Assembly (NCBI GenBank): GCA_947034885.2
Contig: OZ019759.1
Location: 10,604,501-10,668,500 of the forward strand
Direction of reading: 5' to 3'
From: Thuidium tamariscinum
Taxonomy: Eukaryota > Streptophyta > Bryopsida > Hypnales > Thuidiaceae
DNA: 64,000 bases
In this document: in pieces, positions 10,586 through 22,051 of the stretch
Layout of the letters: the number at the start of each line of letters is the position of its first letter
Position numbering within the stretch: the stretch's first letter is position 1
Notes under the pieces: model-generated
What the model was told of the DNA's origin: nothing
Databases searched by the model: none
What the model saw: only the letters and a program-made list of their open reading frames with translations
Translations under genes and position numbers: made by a program

Positions 10586-11377
10586 CGCTCCCTCTTCGCT
10601 TGCGCTAACTAGGTGCGATCCAACTTGATTGAACTCTCCGCGCTCAATAATCTCTCAACAACTTTGGGGATACTCACTCAAGTCTATAACAGACCGGATT
10701 AACAGACCACCTATCCCTCTTCTCTCTCTGTAGACCAGATACGCTCTCTCTCTCTGTCGGAAGACCCTTTCTCGATTTGTGTGCAAGAAAGTGGCAGGAC
10801 CTGGCCCTACTCCCTGGTCTTATACTTTTTCCCCCAACATTAATTACTGACCATTAGGTTTAAGCTAGTCTGGTCATGTGGGAGAGTTCCCAACGATCCC
10901 TAGGCTCAGTAGCCACTCATTGCCTATCCGGTCTCGGTCACTAGGTTGGCTGGATCCGAATTTCTTACTCTGTCCCTTAATATAGTTTTTCTGTTTCCAG
11001 TCTGCAGTCTTCCGGTTTCCAGTCTTAGCCCTAATTGTATGTTAGACTATGAAAACAACAAAAAAATGGGGATTGAATAGATCCCTTTTTCCCGTATTTT
11101 GTTTAAGAACCTACTTAGGTGAATTCTAGGTTGCCACAGTACCCATGAGGCTCACTAATTTTTAAAATTTGAGCCTGATTTTTTATTTCTGTGAGGAGCG
11201 GCTTAGAGAGAATCATTTTTTCAATTTGAATATTGAGTCTTGCGAACAGGAAGATGTCCTCAAGCATCCCGTGTTGAAGACTGTCGCACTCCTACTGCCG
11301 TGTTCCTTCTTCTGCATGGAGCAGCTTCTGTGATTTTCTGGAGACATGTTTTTCTTGATTAATTTTAGGTACATTCA

Positions 11378-11481
11378 AAAAAAAGTCAGTGCCGTGCGTA
11401 GTATGAGGCACGTCACAAAACCAAGTCGAATCCGACTTGATTTTACGGTGGGCCTCGTGCTACCCATGGCACTGACTTTTT
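11378..11481. repeat. Short hairpin repeat, copy 2
   Basis: Inverted arms AAAGTCAGTGCC...GTAGTATGAGGC and their complement (GCCTCGTGCTACCC...GGCACTGACTTT) enclose the loop CCAAGTCGAATCCGACTT. The architecture is as in the copies at 7879 and 11850, with a longer outer stem and a degenerate middle stem. Confidence 0.6.
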
Positions 11482-11849
11482 CTTTTGTCGTGATGCAAAT
11501 TCGTTGTGTTGAACACCTTCCTTTTAGTTACTTTCATCAGTCTTTGTTAACTTTTAGTTTGATATAATCTTTGTTGGCACTTGAGTTATCTGAAAGTGAG
11601 GCTCCTGTGAACTCTTGAAGCTGCCCAGGGACCCTAAGATCGACACAAACCAAGATTCCTTGAATCCCTCTTGTTTCCTACTGAAGCTCTGATTATGTGA
11701 ATTTGGACCTCTTTGTCTCCGAAGAATCCTGCTTTGTTTTACATATCCCTCTGAAAACATGCGATTTCAATGCAAGACAGTGAATTCTCTTGATCAGATT
11801 TGGTCTTCTTTTGAATTTGTGGTTATTTCAAGGAAAATAGGCTATTCCT

Positions 11850-11921
11850 GGGGTACTACGAGGTGTTTGGGAAAATCAAGTCGGATCCGAATTGAATTTC
11901 TCAAACACCTCGTAGTACCCA
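11850..11921. repeat. Short hairpin repeat, copy 3
   Basis: Nearly perfect arms GGGTACTACGAGGTGTTTGG and their complement ending CGTAGTACCC enclose AATCAAGTCGGATCCGAATTG. The middle stem (TGTTTGGG) is unrelated to that of copy 1 (CAGCTTGC), yet both stems pair. It lies just upstream of a coiled-coil exon and is probably intronic. Confidence 0.65.
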
Positions 11922-11991
11922 ATTATTTTCATCTTTCTTGAAATTTTTTATTTTATAATGTTCTAGTACTCACATTGTTATTTTTTTTTCA

Positions 11992-12706
11992 GCCCGCTAC
12001 AAAAGCTGGAAGCATTGGAAAGGACAATGATGAATTGAAGCAACAAGTTGAATCTCTGTCATTGTGGATAATTATCTTGAAGTAGTGTCTTTATCTGATA
12101 ATGATTTACAAAAAATGATCCTAAAGACATGATTTAAATGATCAGGAAAATTTATTGTGAATTGAAATTGATATTGAGCATTTGGATTAAGGAGTTGTTT
12201 CAATTACTAAGAATCATGACTTTGCGAATGAATGCTAAGTTGAATCCTTTTGTGTCCAGGGCGGCCAAGGACGGGGCAAACACCAGAAGGTTTTGTCTAT
12301 AGAAGAAGAGAGTCCTGTGAAGCAGACTATCCCTGATAAGGATGTTGGCGGACCATCCAAGCCCCAGATGTGGCCACAGCCAGGGGTTTCCATTTCACTT
12401 GACCAAAGTGATGCGGAATAGAATTTGGTGAGTTTTGAAGACGTCATGAATGCTGCGGAATATGCTGTTGACGTATTTGAAACAAGTGTGCTTAGTGGGA
12501 CTAGGGGTAATGGCCCATGGTTCTCATCTTTCAGCTTTGAGGAGGAGTATCTCTCTGATTTGGAGCTCTCAAACTCTAGCAATGTAGAGTTCTTTGATTT
12601 GTATACAGGGGAGAGTGTGGTGAATATGGCCTTGTTTCAGTCCGATGAAATCATCATCCTCAACTCTGAATCTGATGAGGATGGTGAAGTTCAAATCATA
12701 GACTAG
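11992..12706 (+). pseudogene. 3' part of an unrecognised acidic/coiled-coil gene
   Basis: I do not recognise this gene. A short exon after a pyrimidine tract plus CAG at 11991 reads as a charged coiled-coil-like stretch (KDNDELKQQVESL). A second exon after the acceptor CAG at 12257-12259 is open except for one TAG at 12419-12421. It ends at a TAG in an acidic tail (NSESDEDGEVQIID). The exon contains a clustered E/D/S region and no known catalytic motif. It lies 220 bp upstream of the ParB/methyltransferase-like gene on the same strand and could be a separate gene or the end of an older locus. The upstream exons are not identified. Confidence 0.4.
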
Positions 12707-12925
12707 GTGGAGTTTTATTCTCATAAACACCATATACCATACCAGGCTTTATCCTTATTCAAGCTACTTTATTTTTGTAGATGTAATTGACCATCAAATT
12801 GCAAATACTATTTTTCACTTGAAGTAAACTATTTTTCTTGTTGTTATATCACTTTCAATACAATTCATATTGTTTTTGTTTACTGTAAACATTCCATTTA
12901 TTAAGCTTGAACTTTATTCTTCTAG

Positions 12926-15900
12926 ATGGATATCTCCTCCGCCCAAACCATGGAAGTAGAAACAATATTCGAAACGCCGTCCTCTCAAAACCAGAGACAA
13001 CCAGAGATCGAACAAGGAGAAAGAGAAGGAGAAGGAGAGGAAAGAGAGGAGGACATGCACATTATCATTCAAGACCGTGAGGAGGAGAAGGTGATGTCAG
13101 TGGAAGAACTCCGACATATTCAAAAAGGTGATGTTGTGAAGCTTTTGGGACAACTTCGGATGAAGCCCGAAGAGGTATTTCGAATGCACATACCATTGTG
13201 CAGACTTGTGGCAATGCCAATGGTCAGACCTGCATTGGCATCTGATATCGCAAAGCTAGAACAAGAGTTTGCGGTTGGAGGGTACCAAGATGGAGCTGCG
13301 GTATTCTATGTATCAGCTACAAACGAAGATGGAAATACGGAAGAGTTCATCCAATAGGAGATGGACAGTTGGGACCCCATTTGGAAGGAGAAGAATGAAG
13401 TCTTCAAACAGAAGTTTGAGTCAAAGCCAGAGCTTCAGTTCTTGAAGAACTTGAAGCTCTTCATTTGCGATGGGAACCATAGACAAGTTTCTTGGATGAA
13501 TTACATTTCCAAGCACTCAAAGGAGCACTGCAGTGTGGACTCTATTTTGTTGGATATAAAAGGGCGCAATGAACTTGTCATGCAAGTCATGCACGACGTA
13601 AACAAGTAAGTTTTGGCTTTCATAATGCTTTTATTTTTCAAAGACATAATCAATTTAGTTTTCTTACTTCTTTGGAGATAGTTTACTTCGTTGGCTAATA
13701 TTGTTTTGAATGGCTTTCAGGTCTGTAGAAGACTCCCATGTGAAGATGAACTTGGTACACACCTTGTACCAAGTTCAGAAGTATGGAATGCTACCCATAG
13801 CAAAGTTTGCAGCTTTACTTAGGCTTGCGGAGAGGAAGAGGTGACTTGAGCACAAGGTGACCAAAAAATGGTATTCAATACAACCCGAGGTCTTTACATC
13901 TTTCATCTTCAGGGTAAGCTCCTTCAACTTGATTTTAATTAAAATATTTTTGTTTTACAAAATGATCAATGCTCAGGTGAACTTTATATCTATCTGGGAT
14001 GCATGTGCAACAAGAGATTTCACAAGCAGCAGATGCAGCAGTAAGAAGGTACATGGAGGCCACACAAGAGACTGTAAGTGTACCACTGCAGGCAACTGAA
14101 GCGATGAGGTTGGGAACAAGGGAACGAACAAAGGCGGCTATGGTGAAAATGTTCAAATTTCTAGCGGTTGCCAACCTAAGAAATGGAGAGGACTTCCTGA
14201 AAGAGGTACAATCCATTACCTTTTAGTCTCCAACTTCACTTAAATTGCTCAAAAGATAGTTCAAATCCGTATTGAAAAAATACTTGAAATCTTCTTATAG
14301 GTGGAAAAGCATTGGAGAAATTATGAAGTGCTTGAAATGACTTTGGAGAGGCTCCAGTTGGTCGCCACTTGCAAGATGATTGCAAAGAACAAGACAAAGA
14401 TACTTCAATGGTGAAACTCTTCCACACTTTCATGCGAAGCAAGGAAGTTGCCACCAAAACCGGTCTCCGAAAACCTACTTCCTCAATTTCTAGTGAAGTG
14501 CACTTCGTATGTTGGGGTAAGTGTTCAATATCTTTGCAAGAATGACTTTGAGATTAGGAAATTTCTAAACCCTCTTTGATGCCTTCAAATTGGCCTCAGT
14601 TGAGGTCCTTCATAGGATTTGAAGGTGAACTTGGCAAAGATCCACCTATAATATTCAAAATATTTCAATGGCTTCCTATGATATTCATATATTTTGACAT
14701 AGTGGTTTTCTTGAAGGTACATGTTTTTTTGGGATAATTGGACTTTAGATACTTCTAGTCATTGGAATTTTAGTACTATTATTGGGCTTCCTTGGTATCA
14801 ACAAAAAATAAGCAATTAAGTACTATTGGCTCATTAGTTTCTAGTACTATGAGGGAGAATTTGTTTTGGGAAACATTATTGGTACTTTATACTCTAGATA
14901 TTTGCATAATTAATTCCAATTATTGAATAATAAAACACTTGGAAGTTGTTGTCATTTAAATATTTGGTACTACAAGTGAACTTTTTACATTGACAAGTTT
15001 AAAAGTACTTGATGAGATTTATTCAAGCTAGCGACACATGTTGTGCACTTAGCCTATCAACCCGAAACCTTGACTAAAAGCTTTGCATATCAATTCTTGT
15101 GAGGCTATTAAAAGTCACAAGACTTCTATAATGATTAAGGTCGATATGAATTCACTACTTCTTTCATCAATTTTTTTAAGATTTTTTTTTTTTATAAATT
15201 ACAATATATAGATTGTATCACATTTTCAGATAGAAGATGCTGCAGTGGAGTTCTTCAACAAAATTGTAAAGGAAGACAACCTTTCCATCGACTACAACAC
15301 CCAACCAGCACCAGAGCAGCTATCGGAGTATATAGAAGGATGGAGGCAAAAGATTTGGGAACATGGCTTCATGAATTACTTCAAGGGCCAGAAGTACTTC
15401 AAGAAGGGCCAAACCTTTTCATCTCACGAAGGCTCTAACACTGTGGTGCGCAGAGTCCTTTATCGATATGTCATTTTTTGTGCTACTTGGAATTTTGTGA
15501 CATCATTGTATACTTTGTAATTATAGAAAATCTATAGCATCTTCTACTTCATTATAAATCTTGAATTCGTATTGTCTTGGCTATTTTTCCACCCTTCAAT
15601 GGATTGTAATTTACAACTTCTATGTTATACTTTGCTCATACTCTTTCATTTTGAGACTGAACAGTGCTCCATATAACTCATTATGATTGAATTACAGGTA
15701 CTTCAAGTTAGAGCTTGAAGTAAAGGGGGCCATTGCAAAACTAGACCTCCCTCAATTCCTTCCACGCTTCCTCGACCGCAACTCGCCTTCATGCATATTC
15801 AGCCCACATCAATTGCGCATCTACACTAGTGCTCATCTCTCTAGTGCGGGCTAGTACTTGGACTGCACACTCGAGTTCACTCATCATTTGGAGGTTCAGC

Positions 15901-18218
15901 TCAGGACATCATTGAAGGGCAAGGGGATAGTAGATTTAGAGGCTGTTGACGAGTTCATCAACATGGATGATGATGCCAGGAAGAGGGCCATCAATAAGAG
16001 GGATGCAGTGGATCGAAAGAAAGAAGTGAAGAATCAACTCATCGTGGAGGCCAAGGAGAAGAAACAGGCGGAGAAATCAGCAAAGAAGGCGGAGAAAGAG
16101 GTCGAGAAGGCGGAGAAAGAAGCCGAGAAGGAGAAAGAAGAGAAGACTAAGGCCCAGGGAAAGAAGAAAGAGGAAGAGAAAGGGCAAGTCTTAGCTTCCT
16201 CCACTGTGGATCAAATACAAGGCGGAGTACCAAGGAAAGTCACCATCTCACAGTTCACTGAAGATGTCATTTCACGAGTCACACAAGCCATGGTCCTCTC
16301 TGACGATGATGTGCCGAAGACTGAGGATTTAATCCTTAATATTTGCATTGAGGACATCACCATGGATATGGAGGACAAAAGACAGGGTGTCTACGACGAG
16401 GTCTTGAAGTACTTGGTTAAGGTGATCTCTTCGAACATCTTTGCTAAAATTTATTTTACTTGTTATCAATGATATGAATGCTATGTACCAAAGTTGCTAT
16501 AATGAAACATTGAAGACAAATTTCTATGTGGTCCACAATTACATTTTGTATTTAAGATTTTTTGTATTTGAAAAAATTAGTAAGACAACAAGGCAGAATT
16601 TACAATTCCGTCGGATCCGACGGAATCACATAAACCGCTATTTTGTTCTGTATTTCCCTACTCAACATTACCCACATTCAGATGGTTTTGTTTTCTCTAG
16701 AAATAGTTGAACATATTGACAAATGTAATTTCTTTTTCAGCTCAGCCTTTTATTAAAATGACCCTAAAATTCCTAATGTTGTATTAAATATTATGAATTT
16801 GCTTTGAAAGGTAGAAAAATATGCAATACTAATATATTGAAATTCTATTGAAATATGCTTTTGCAGATGGCAGTGGGCAAAACTCACATGTTTGAAGGTG
16901 TGGCAAATGCAAGGGCTGGTGTTGATGTCATCTTTATTGACTGTCCAGAGAACTTGCCTATGCCAGGCATTTCTCTTACGTCGAAGGAGGTGCCAAATTG
17001 GAATGCGGATTTAGAAGCTAATGCTTTGCAATCCGCATGCACCTTTGCAGTAGAGCATCTGCACAATGATGGATGCATCATTGTGTTTCACTCCTTCAGC
17101 ATTGCATCCAGGGAAGATCTAGCAGGAGTTTGCGAAGCATTTGACTTCAAGAAGAAGAAGGACTGGCTAGGCATGAATCGCATGCATCTCACCTCGCCAA
17201 TGGACACCACAAAGACAGTAATTTCAGTACAAATGCTTCAGTTTTTGTCACCTATTTTCTTTTAAAATTCTATTCATTGATCTCTAATGTTCTTGTGTCA
17301 TATATGTTGCAGACACAGAAGTTTGGAGTCACTCTCCTTGTCAAGGACCTCAAAGCAAAAGGCGAATCCAAATTTTCTTTCAAGCGTACTGAGATGATGA
17401 AGAAGGCTGGGGTGGATGTCGAGAATGATGACATGCAGATGACATCTCCATGAACGGGAAGAAGCCATGGAGAGGCCCACGTGAAAAAGATCCAAGGTTC
17501 TTCACCCTCCTCCTTGAAGCCACAAGCAATGAAGGCGATGTCATTGTGGACTACACGGCATCCACAGGTTTGTCTTCAATTTTAATATTTCACACTTCTA
17601 TGTCATTGTAACAATTTTGTCACCTCTCTAACACATTTTCATTACATGAATGCCCTAGGTGCTTGCATTTTGGCTTGTAGAGGAACTGGCCGCAACATTC
17701 TAGCTTTTGAGGGGGACAAAGATGTTTTCAATACCATTTTGAAGCCCATGAAGAAGTCATCACCCTCAATGGCAGTGGCTCCAACCCCCGAGACAACAGT
17801 GGACTTGACAATGGATGTGCAAGACACGCCTATTGTGCCTCGCAAGTTTGTTCGCAAGGGAAAATCTAGTAAGTAAGTGGAAACTTCTTTCATTCTTTAT
17901 TATTTTTCTTCATATCACATTTGCAAAGACTAATATAATGTCTTCAATTTTTGCAGAGGTTGTGGATTGATCTTGAGAGAGGTCATGGAACAAAATCAAA
18001 GGCTTGTGGTTAGTCCAGAGAAGCCTTTCGAGCTACCACCCTATGCTGAGCAGATGGCAAGTGCCTTTGCAAATTTTTGTTGTTCCAAATCAAAACGATG
18101 CAAAGACATTTACGCCTTCAATGTCTTACAGTTTATAGATGCTTCTGCATCTGAGGGATGGGAGTCCTCAGAGTCATCTACAGGGTCAGATTCAGTGACT
18201 GAGTCCACAGCCACTTAG
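12926..18218 (+). pseudogene. ParB-like plus DNA methyltransferase-like multi-exon gene, decayed
   Basis: Exons fit GT-AG rules at 12926-13605, 13721-13913, 13977-14205, about 14301 on, 15230-15445, 15698-16421, 16867-17217, 17313-17567, 17659-17872 and 17957-18218. After a low-complexity acidic N-terminus, exon 1 holds a ParB/sulfiredoxin-type signature (FICDGNHRQVSWMNYI, about 13470-13515). The middle exons include a long charged K/E helix (about 16010-16190). The C-terminal exons look like a Rossmann methyltransferase of the bacterial N4/N6 DNA-methylase type. The motif IV position reads VIFIDCPEN (16924-16953) where DPPY or SPPY is usual. The motif I position reads VIVDYTASTG across the 17567/17659 junction, followed by GRNILAFEGD. 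Breaks are TAG at 13355 and 15852, TGA at 13842, uncertain frame in exons 2-4 and a frameshift near 17445. The substrate is unknown, and the altered motif IV leaves catalysis doubtful. Confidence 0.55.
16605..16626. repeat. Perfect 22-bp palindrome, hairpin-repeat relative
   Basis: ATTCCGTCGGATCCGACGGAAT is perfectly self-complementary and shares the CGGATCCG core with the hairpin repeats at 7879 and 11850. The preceding AAGGCAGAATTTACA recalls their arms. A degenerate half copy (GGCAACACTTACAATTCCAT) lies near 18433. It sits in an intron of the ParB/methyltransferase-like gene. Confidence 0.5.
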
Positions 18219-18949
18219 ATTCTTGAGATTGACTAATCTCTTGAATCTTACTATTGTGTATTGGATTTTATTTGGATTGGATTTGTATGTTTTAAGGCTA
18301 CATCTAGAAGTCTCAAATTTCTCTTTCTGTTTATCCAATTTTTGTTTTGAAAACATCTAAGGCAATGGCTCTTGCTATTTCTCCCTAAACCTACACCACC
18401 AAAAAATAAATAAATAAATCCTGAGGCAAGAAGGCAACACTTACAATTCCATCAGATCTGACAAACCCTTACATATTGTTTCCCAATTCTCTCTTTTCAT
18501 TAGACATCTCAAAATCAATCTTCTTTCAACAGCACTTAGATTGACTTATTTAGTGAATGAGTTGCATCAAATTATAATATTTCCAATGCCTTTTGTGATT
18601 TCAGGGTTTGGGTTCTTTATGAGATCTTCTTTGTTGTTTTAATTTTGTCTTCACATTCCTTAATTTATCTCTACATCAAAAAGATTTTATATCCTAAATA
18701 AAAGTTAATCCAAAATCTAAACCTAAGTGCTTTGATTCTCTAGAGTAGACTTTATATCCCTACTCTTGTATACACAATGTCCATGATCATAGGTGTACGC
18801 AAAGAGAAAATGAAGAAGAAAACAAAAAGTGACTTATATAGTCACATCTTTGAAATACACATCATACTCTAAAGCCGCCTAAATGTTTAAAGTCCACGAT
18901 AATTGGTACCAAACTCTAATTTTTGTTACCCTAAAATCCACGATCATAG
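18219..18949. other. Intergenic spacer, no gene seen
   Basis: AT-rich, with no supported coding region. A degenerate half copy of the hairpin repeat lies near 18421-18466. Confidence 0.5.
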
Positions 18950-20665
18950 GTGGTCAACTCTAATTTCTTTCAAAATAAATTTCCCGCTCACAAGCTCACA
19001 GGCTCCTGCTCGCCTACTAGCAACCCTGTTGTAGGAATCGATACAAATGGTATGGATAACATACAAAACTATACACCAATTCAGAAAGACATCTCATCCC
19101 TTATCGACTTGACAAAGTTGGTAGGGTTGCAACTCCATGCTATTACAGAAGACTACCTCATTACTGGAAAAAAGATAACTGAGTTGTCTAACAAGGCGTC
19201 CCATTAAGAAGGAGTGCTGTGCATAACCAGAGCCAAAGTTCTAAAGATATAGCAGGAGCACGGGGAGGGTGCCTTGGATAAAGTGGAGGCGTATAATGAG
19301 ATGCTTCAAGACGCTATGATCAATTATGATGCAGTTGCATTGGAATCGAAACGATGTAATTTGAGGTATGAAGATCTTGAAACACGGGAGAAGTGTTTGA
19401 AAAGGCAATTTCATGCCTTGTCATCCCAAATTGCTAAAATGAAGAGAGGTGAAGTTGGAGTGAATTTGAGACCAAGGCCTTTATGATCTCAGTTTGATCC
19501 CAGATTAGTTTGTGATTTGGACACCATTTCAGTGACACCTTGTGCACTTTGCTTCAGCGGATTTCCCCACAACGACATTGTAGTATGTACATGCGGCCAT
19601 TTATATCATCCATGGTGCTCTGGGGGCTGGTTTTCAGTTACTAGCAATTGCGCACTTACTTCTTGTGGGTACAACAGTGCATCCATCTTGGTTTATGAGT
19701 TTTGGATTTGGCAAAATGCCCGCACTTCTTCAAGAATTGGTACAATCTTCTAAACTAGAGGAGGAGAAAGAGAGGCTCCTCGCAAGCTTGACATCGGCAG
19801 TTTTGGACACCCATCTAGATATTGGTACACAATTACTTTCAACTTCTGTATTATTTAGTTCGTTAGGTACATAATTTAGTATGTGATATATATGTATTAG
19901 TACATGTAAATCTTATGTCGAATACATTCCAGTTCCTGTGGATTTATTTATTTGTGGGTTTGTTGTGTTTCAGAACTAGAGAAACTATACCAAGAGCAAA
20001 TGAAGAAATATACGATGTCCACAACAGCTCTAGATCTTAACTACTCTAAAACTGTCATTTATCTAGAAAGCATAACTCCCATTCTCAGTCTCAGCGAGAC
20101 TGTTGGGACTAAGGGCTCCACTGGTGGGACTTATTTGTCACAAACCTTCGGCAATGGCAGTGCCGCTAGTAGCGAAAAAGTTTGGGGTAAGTCTATCCAG
20201 CATCTTCCACTTATAATGCCTTGTCCCCACCTACCGTCTATAGATGAAGTCATAGAGCCTATTAAGAATAGCCCCCACAATGTAGAGGGTTTTGAGCCTG
20301 AGGCTATCACAGAGCCTCAGGTAGGAGTTTTCTCTAATTTGTCTTGCGGGGTAGGGGTTGAGGCAAAGCTCCAGGAACGAATTAGAAAGTTGAGAGAGGA
20401 AGATGCGGAGTTTGAGAGAGTAGAAAAATTAAGACTTGAAGTTGTCGAATTAGAACATCGCAAGAAATTAAGAGAAGTAGCAGATGGGGTGACTAGGGCA
20501 GTAGTGAAGGTGCCTCAAGCCCTACCACTCCCTCCTCTTGACAACAAGAATCCAATATTCAAGCGGAATACTAGAAGCGAGATTGCTGCTGAAGAAGCAA
20601 CAAAAGAAGCGAAGAAGAAATCGAAGAAAAACAAAAAAAGTCATAGGGTCACTCCGCTAGGCTAG
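18950..20665 (+). pseudogene. Coiled-coil plus RING-like protein gene, decayed
   Basis: The layout matches the gene split by element D. A charged, probably coiled-coil N-terminal part (about 19080-19480, e.g. DLETREKCLKRQF) is followed by a zinc-binding RING-like segment at about 19538-19670 (CALC...CTCGHLYHPWC...C...C). Beyond it is a second charged region, LEEEKERLLASL, spliced from about 19825 to the acceptor before 19974. The final exon is lysine-rich (KEAKKKSKKNKKSHR, nuclear-signal-like). RING proteins usually act as ubiquitin E3 ligases, but no partner can be inferred here. Breaks are TAA at 19205, TAG at 19250, TGA at about 19484 and a frame change inside the RING near 19665. Confidence 0.55.
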
Positions 20666-22051
20666 AGGTAGGGTATAGGGCTTAGTATTCTTTGTACAAT
20701 TGAGTACGTAATCAATGAATTCAGCACGCGTTGTATACTGAGTCACGTAGCTCAAGTTGTTTGTAAAATTGAAGTGACTGCCTAGTATATAGAAAATCAT
20801 GTATGCTGTCGCAACACAGGGTAAGTAAATTCCCCATTATACTCACAAAAACCACTGAAGAGTATAACTAAGTGACTCTAAAGATTGAACCCATGAGATT
20901 CTGTGAAGTATCTGGCTTTATTAAGCGATTAAGAGGAGTCAGTCTAAAAACTCTCTAATCCGGTTCTAAGAGCAGAACCGGATATAACCAAACAACCCAA
21001 AGATAACAACCCGCTTTTTCCACGTACATCGGTATTCTATTAATTCGATCCTATATGGATCCGGTCCCTAACTATTCCGGTTTCCGGGAATTGCTCCGCT
21101 TCGTCGCGTTGTGACAGATTCGTATCCTAACAGATACCAATCCTGATTTCCTCTCGGGATCAATCCGTTCCAGATGATCCGTACGTATCCGTTCCTTAAT
21201 CCAATTTAGCTTTGCCTTTATTTTACCATCAGAGGGGTCGCTGCTTGATTTTATGAGCGGTAGGCCCACCGCTCCTTCCGTGACTTATAGTGGCTGAAGA
21301 CCCACTTTCCTATCCTCTAACTTCTCAGATCTGGTTTGATCTCTCATAGCAACACGGATAGAAATCCGGACTGTAGGTCATACAAAGATCCCCCGTACGA
21401 TCTTCTCATACTACAACGACTTTAGAACTACTTTCCACTCATGTGGAGTCAGGTGGTTACAAGTGTAACCGTCCGTTCCAATGTCAACCAGAACTCTTCC
21501 GTTTGCCACTAGGACGGTGAGACCTCATAGGAGATTGGACACTCAACTGGATTTCCCACCCAGGAGCTCTAGCACAACTAAGGAATTCCTCCATATCATC
21601 TAGCCTAACAACGGCTTTTTCACTTGGAATCTTAAGTTCTAGAAGCGCTGAGTACACTCCCAACTCTTCTCTACCCGTTTTCATACACTTAAATACGGAA
21701 ATTAAGCATCAAAGGGAGAATGTTGCTTGCAAAACCACTTGCGCCTTCCAAACTCCGCGTCACGTTGCCCTGCCAAACTCGGAAGATACACGCGCAAAGC
21801 AAGAGCAAATAAAATACACAAGGAAAGTGCAAAAGAAAGACTCCTAGTCCACCGCGAGGGGACTGACGTAAATAATCGATAAAAAGCAAAAAGTGCCATA
21901 CAAGTCCATCGCGATTAACGCTTGGCGGATCCGTTCCTACCTACTCCTGAACCGGACCGGATTCCATCCTGATCCAAGTTCCTAAATCCGGACCGGATTA
22001 CTTCCTGATTTGATTCTAAGTGAAAAACTAAAAATAGAAGAAGGCTAACAA

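Larger units (their letters stand above)
7691..11138 (-). mobile_element. Element A (right-hand part) of the coiled-coil-ORF family
   Basis: It contains a minus-strand ORF homologous to those of elements B, C and D. It ends at TTGCCACA (11131-11138), the same terminal octamer found at the right ends of B and D. The next five bases are GTACC, the expected right-hand target duplication, but no matching left copy was found. The left end is therefore either mutated or outside what I can recognise. The Copia insertion, and possibly the foldback element, interrupts its left part. Confidence 0.6.
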
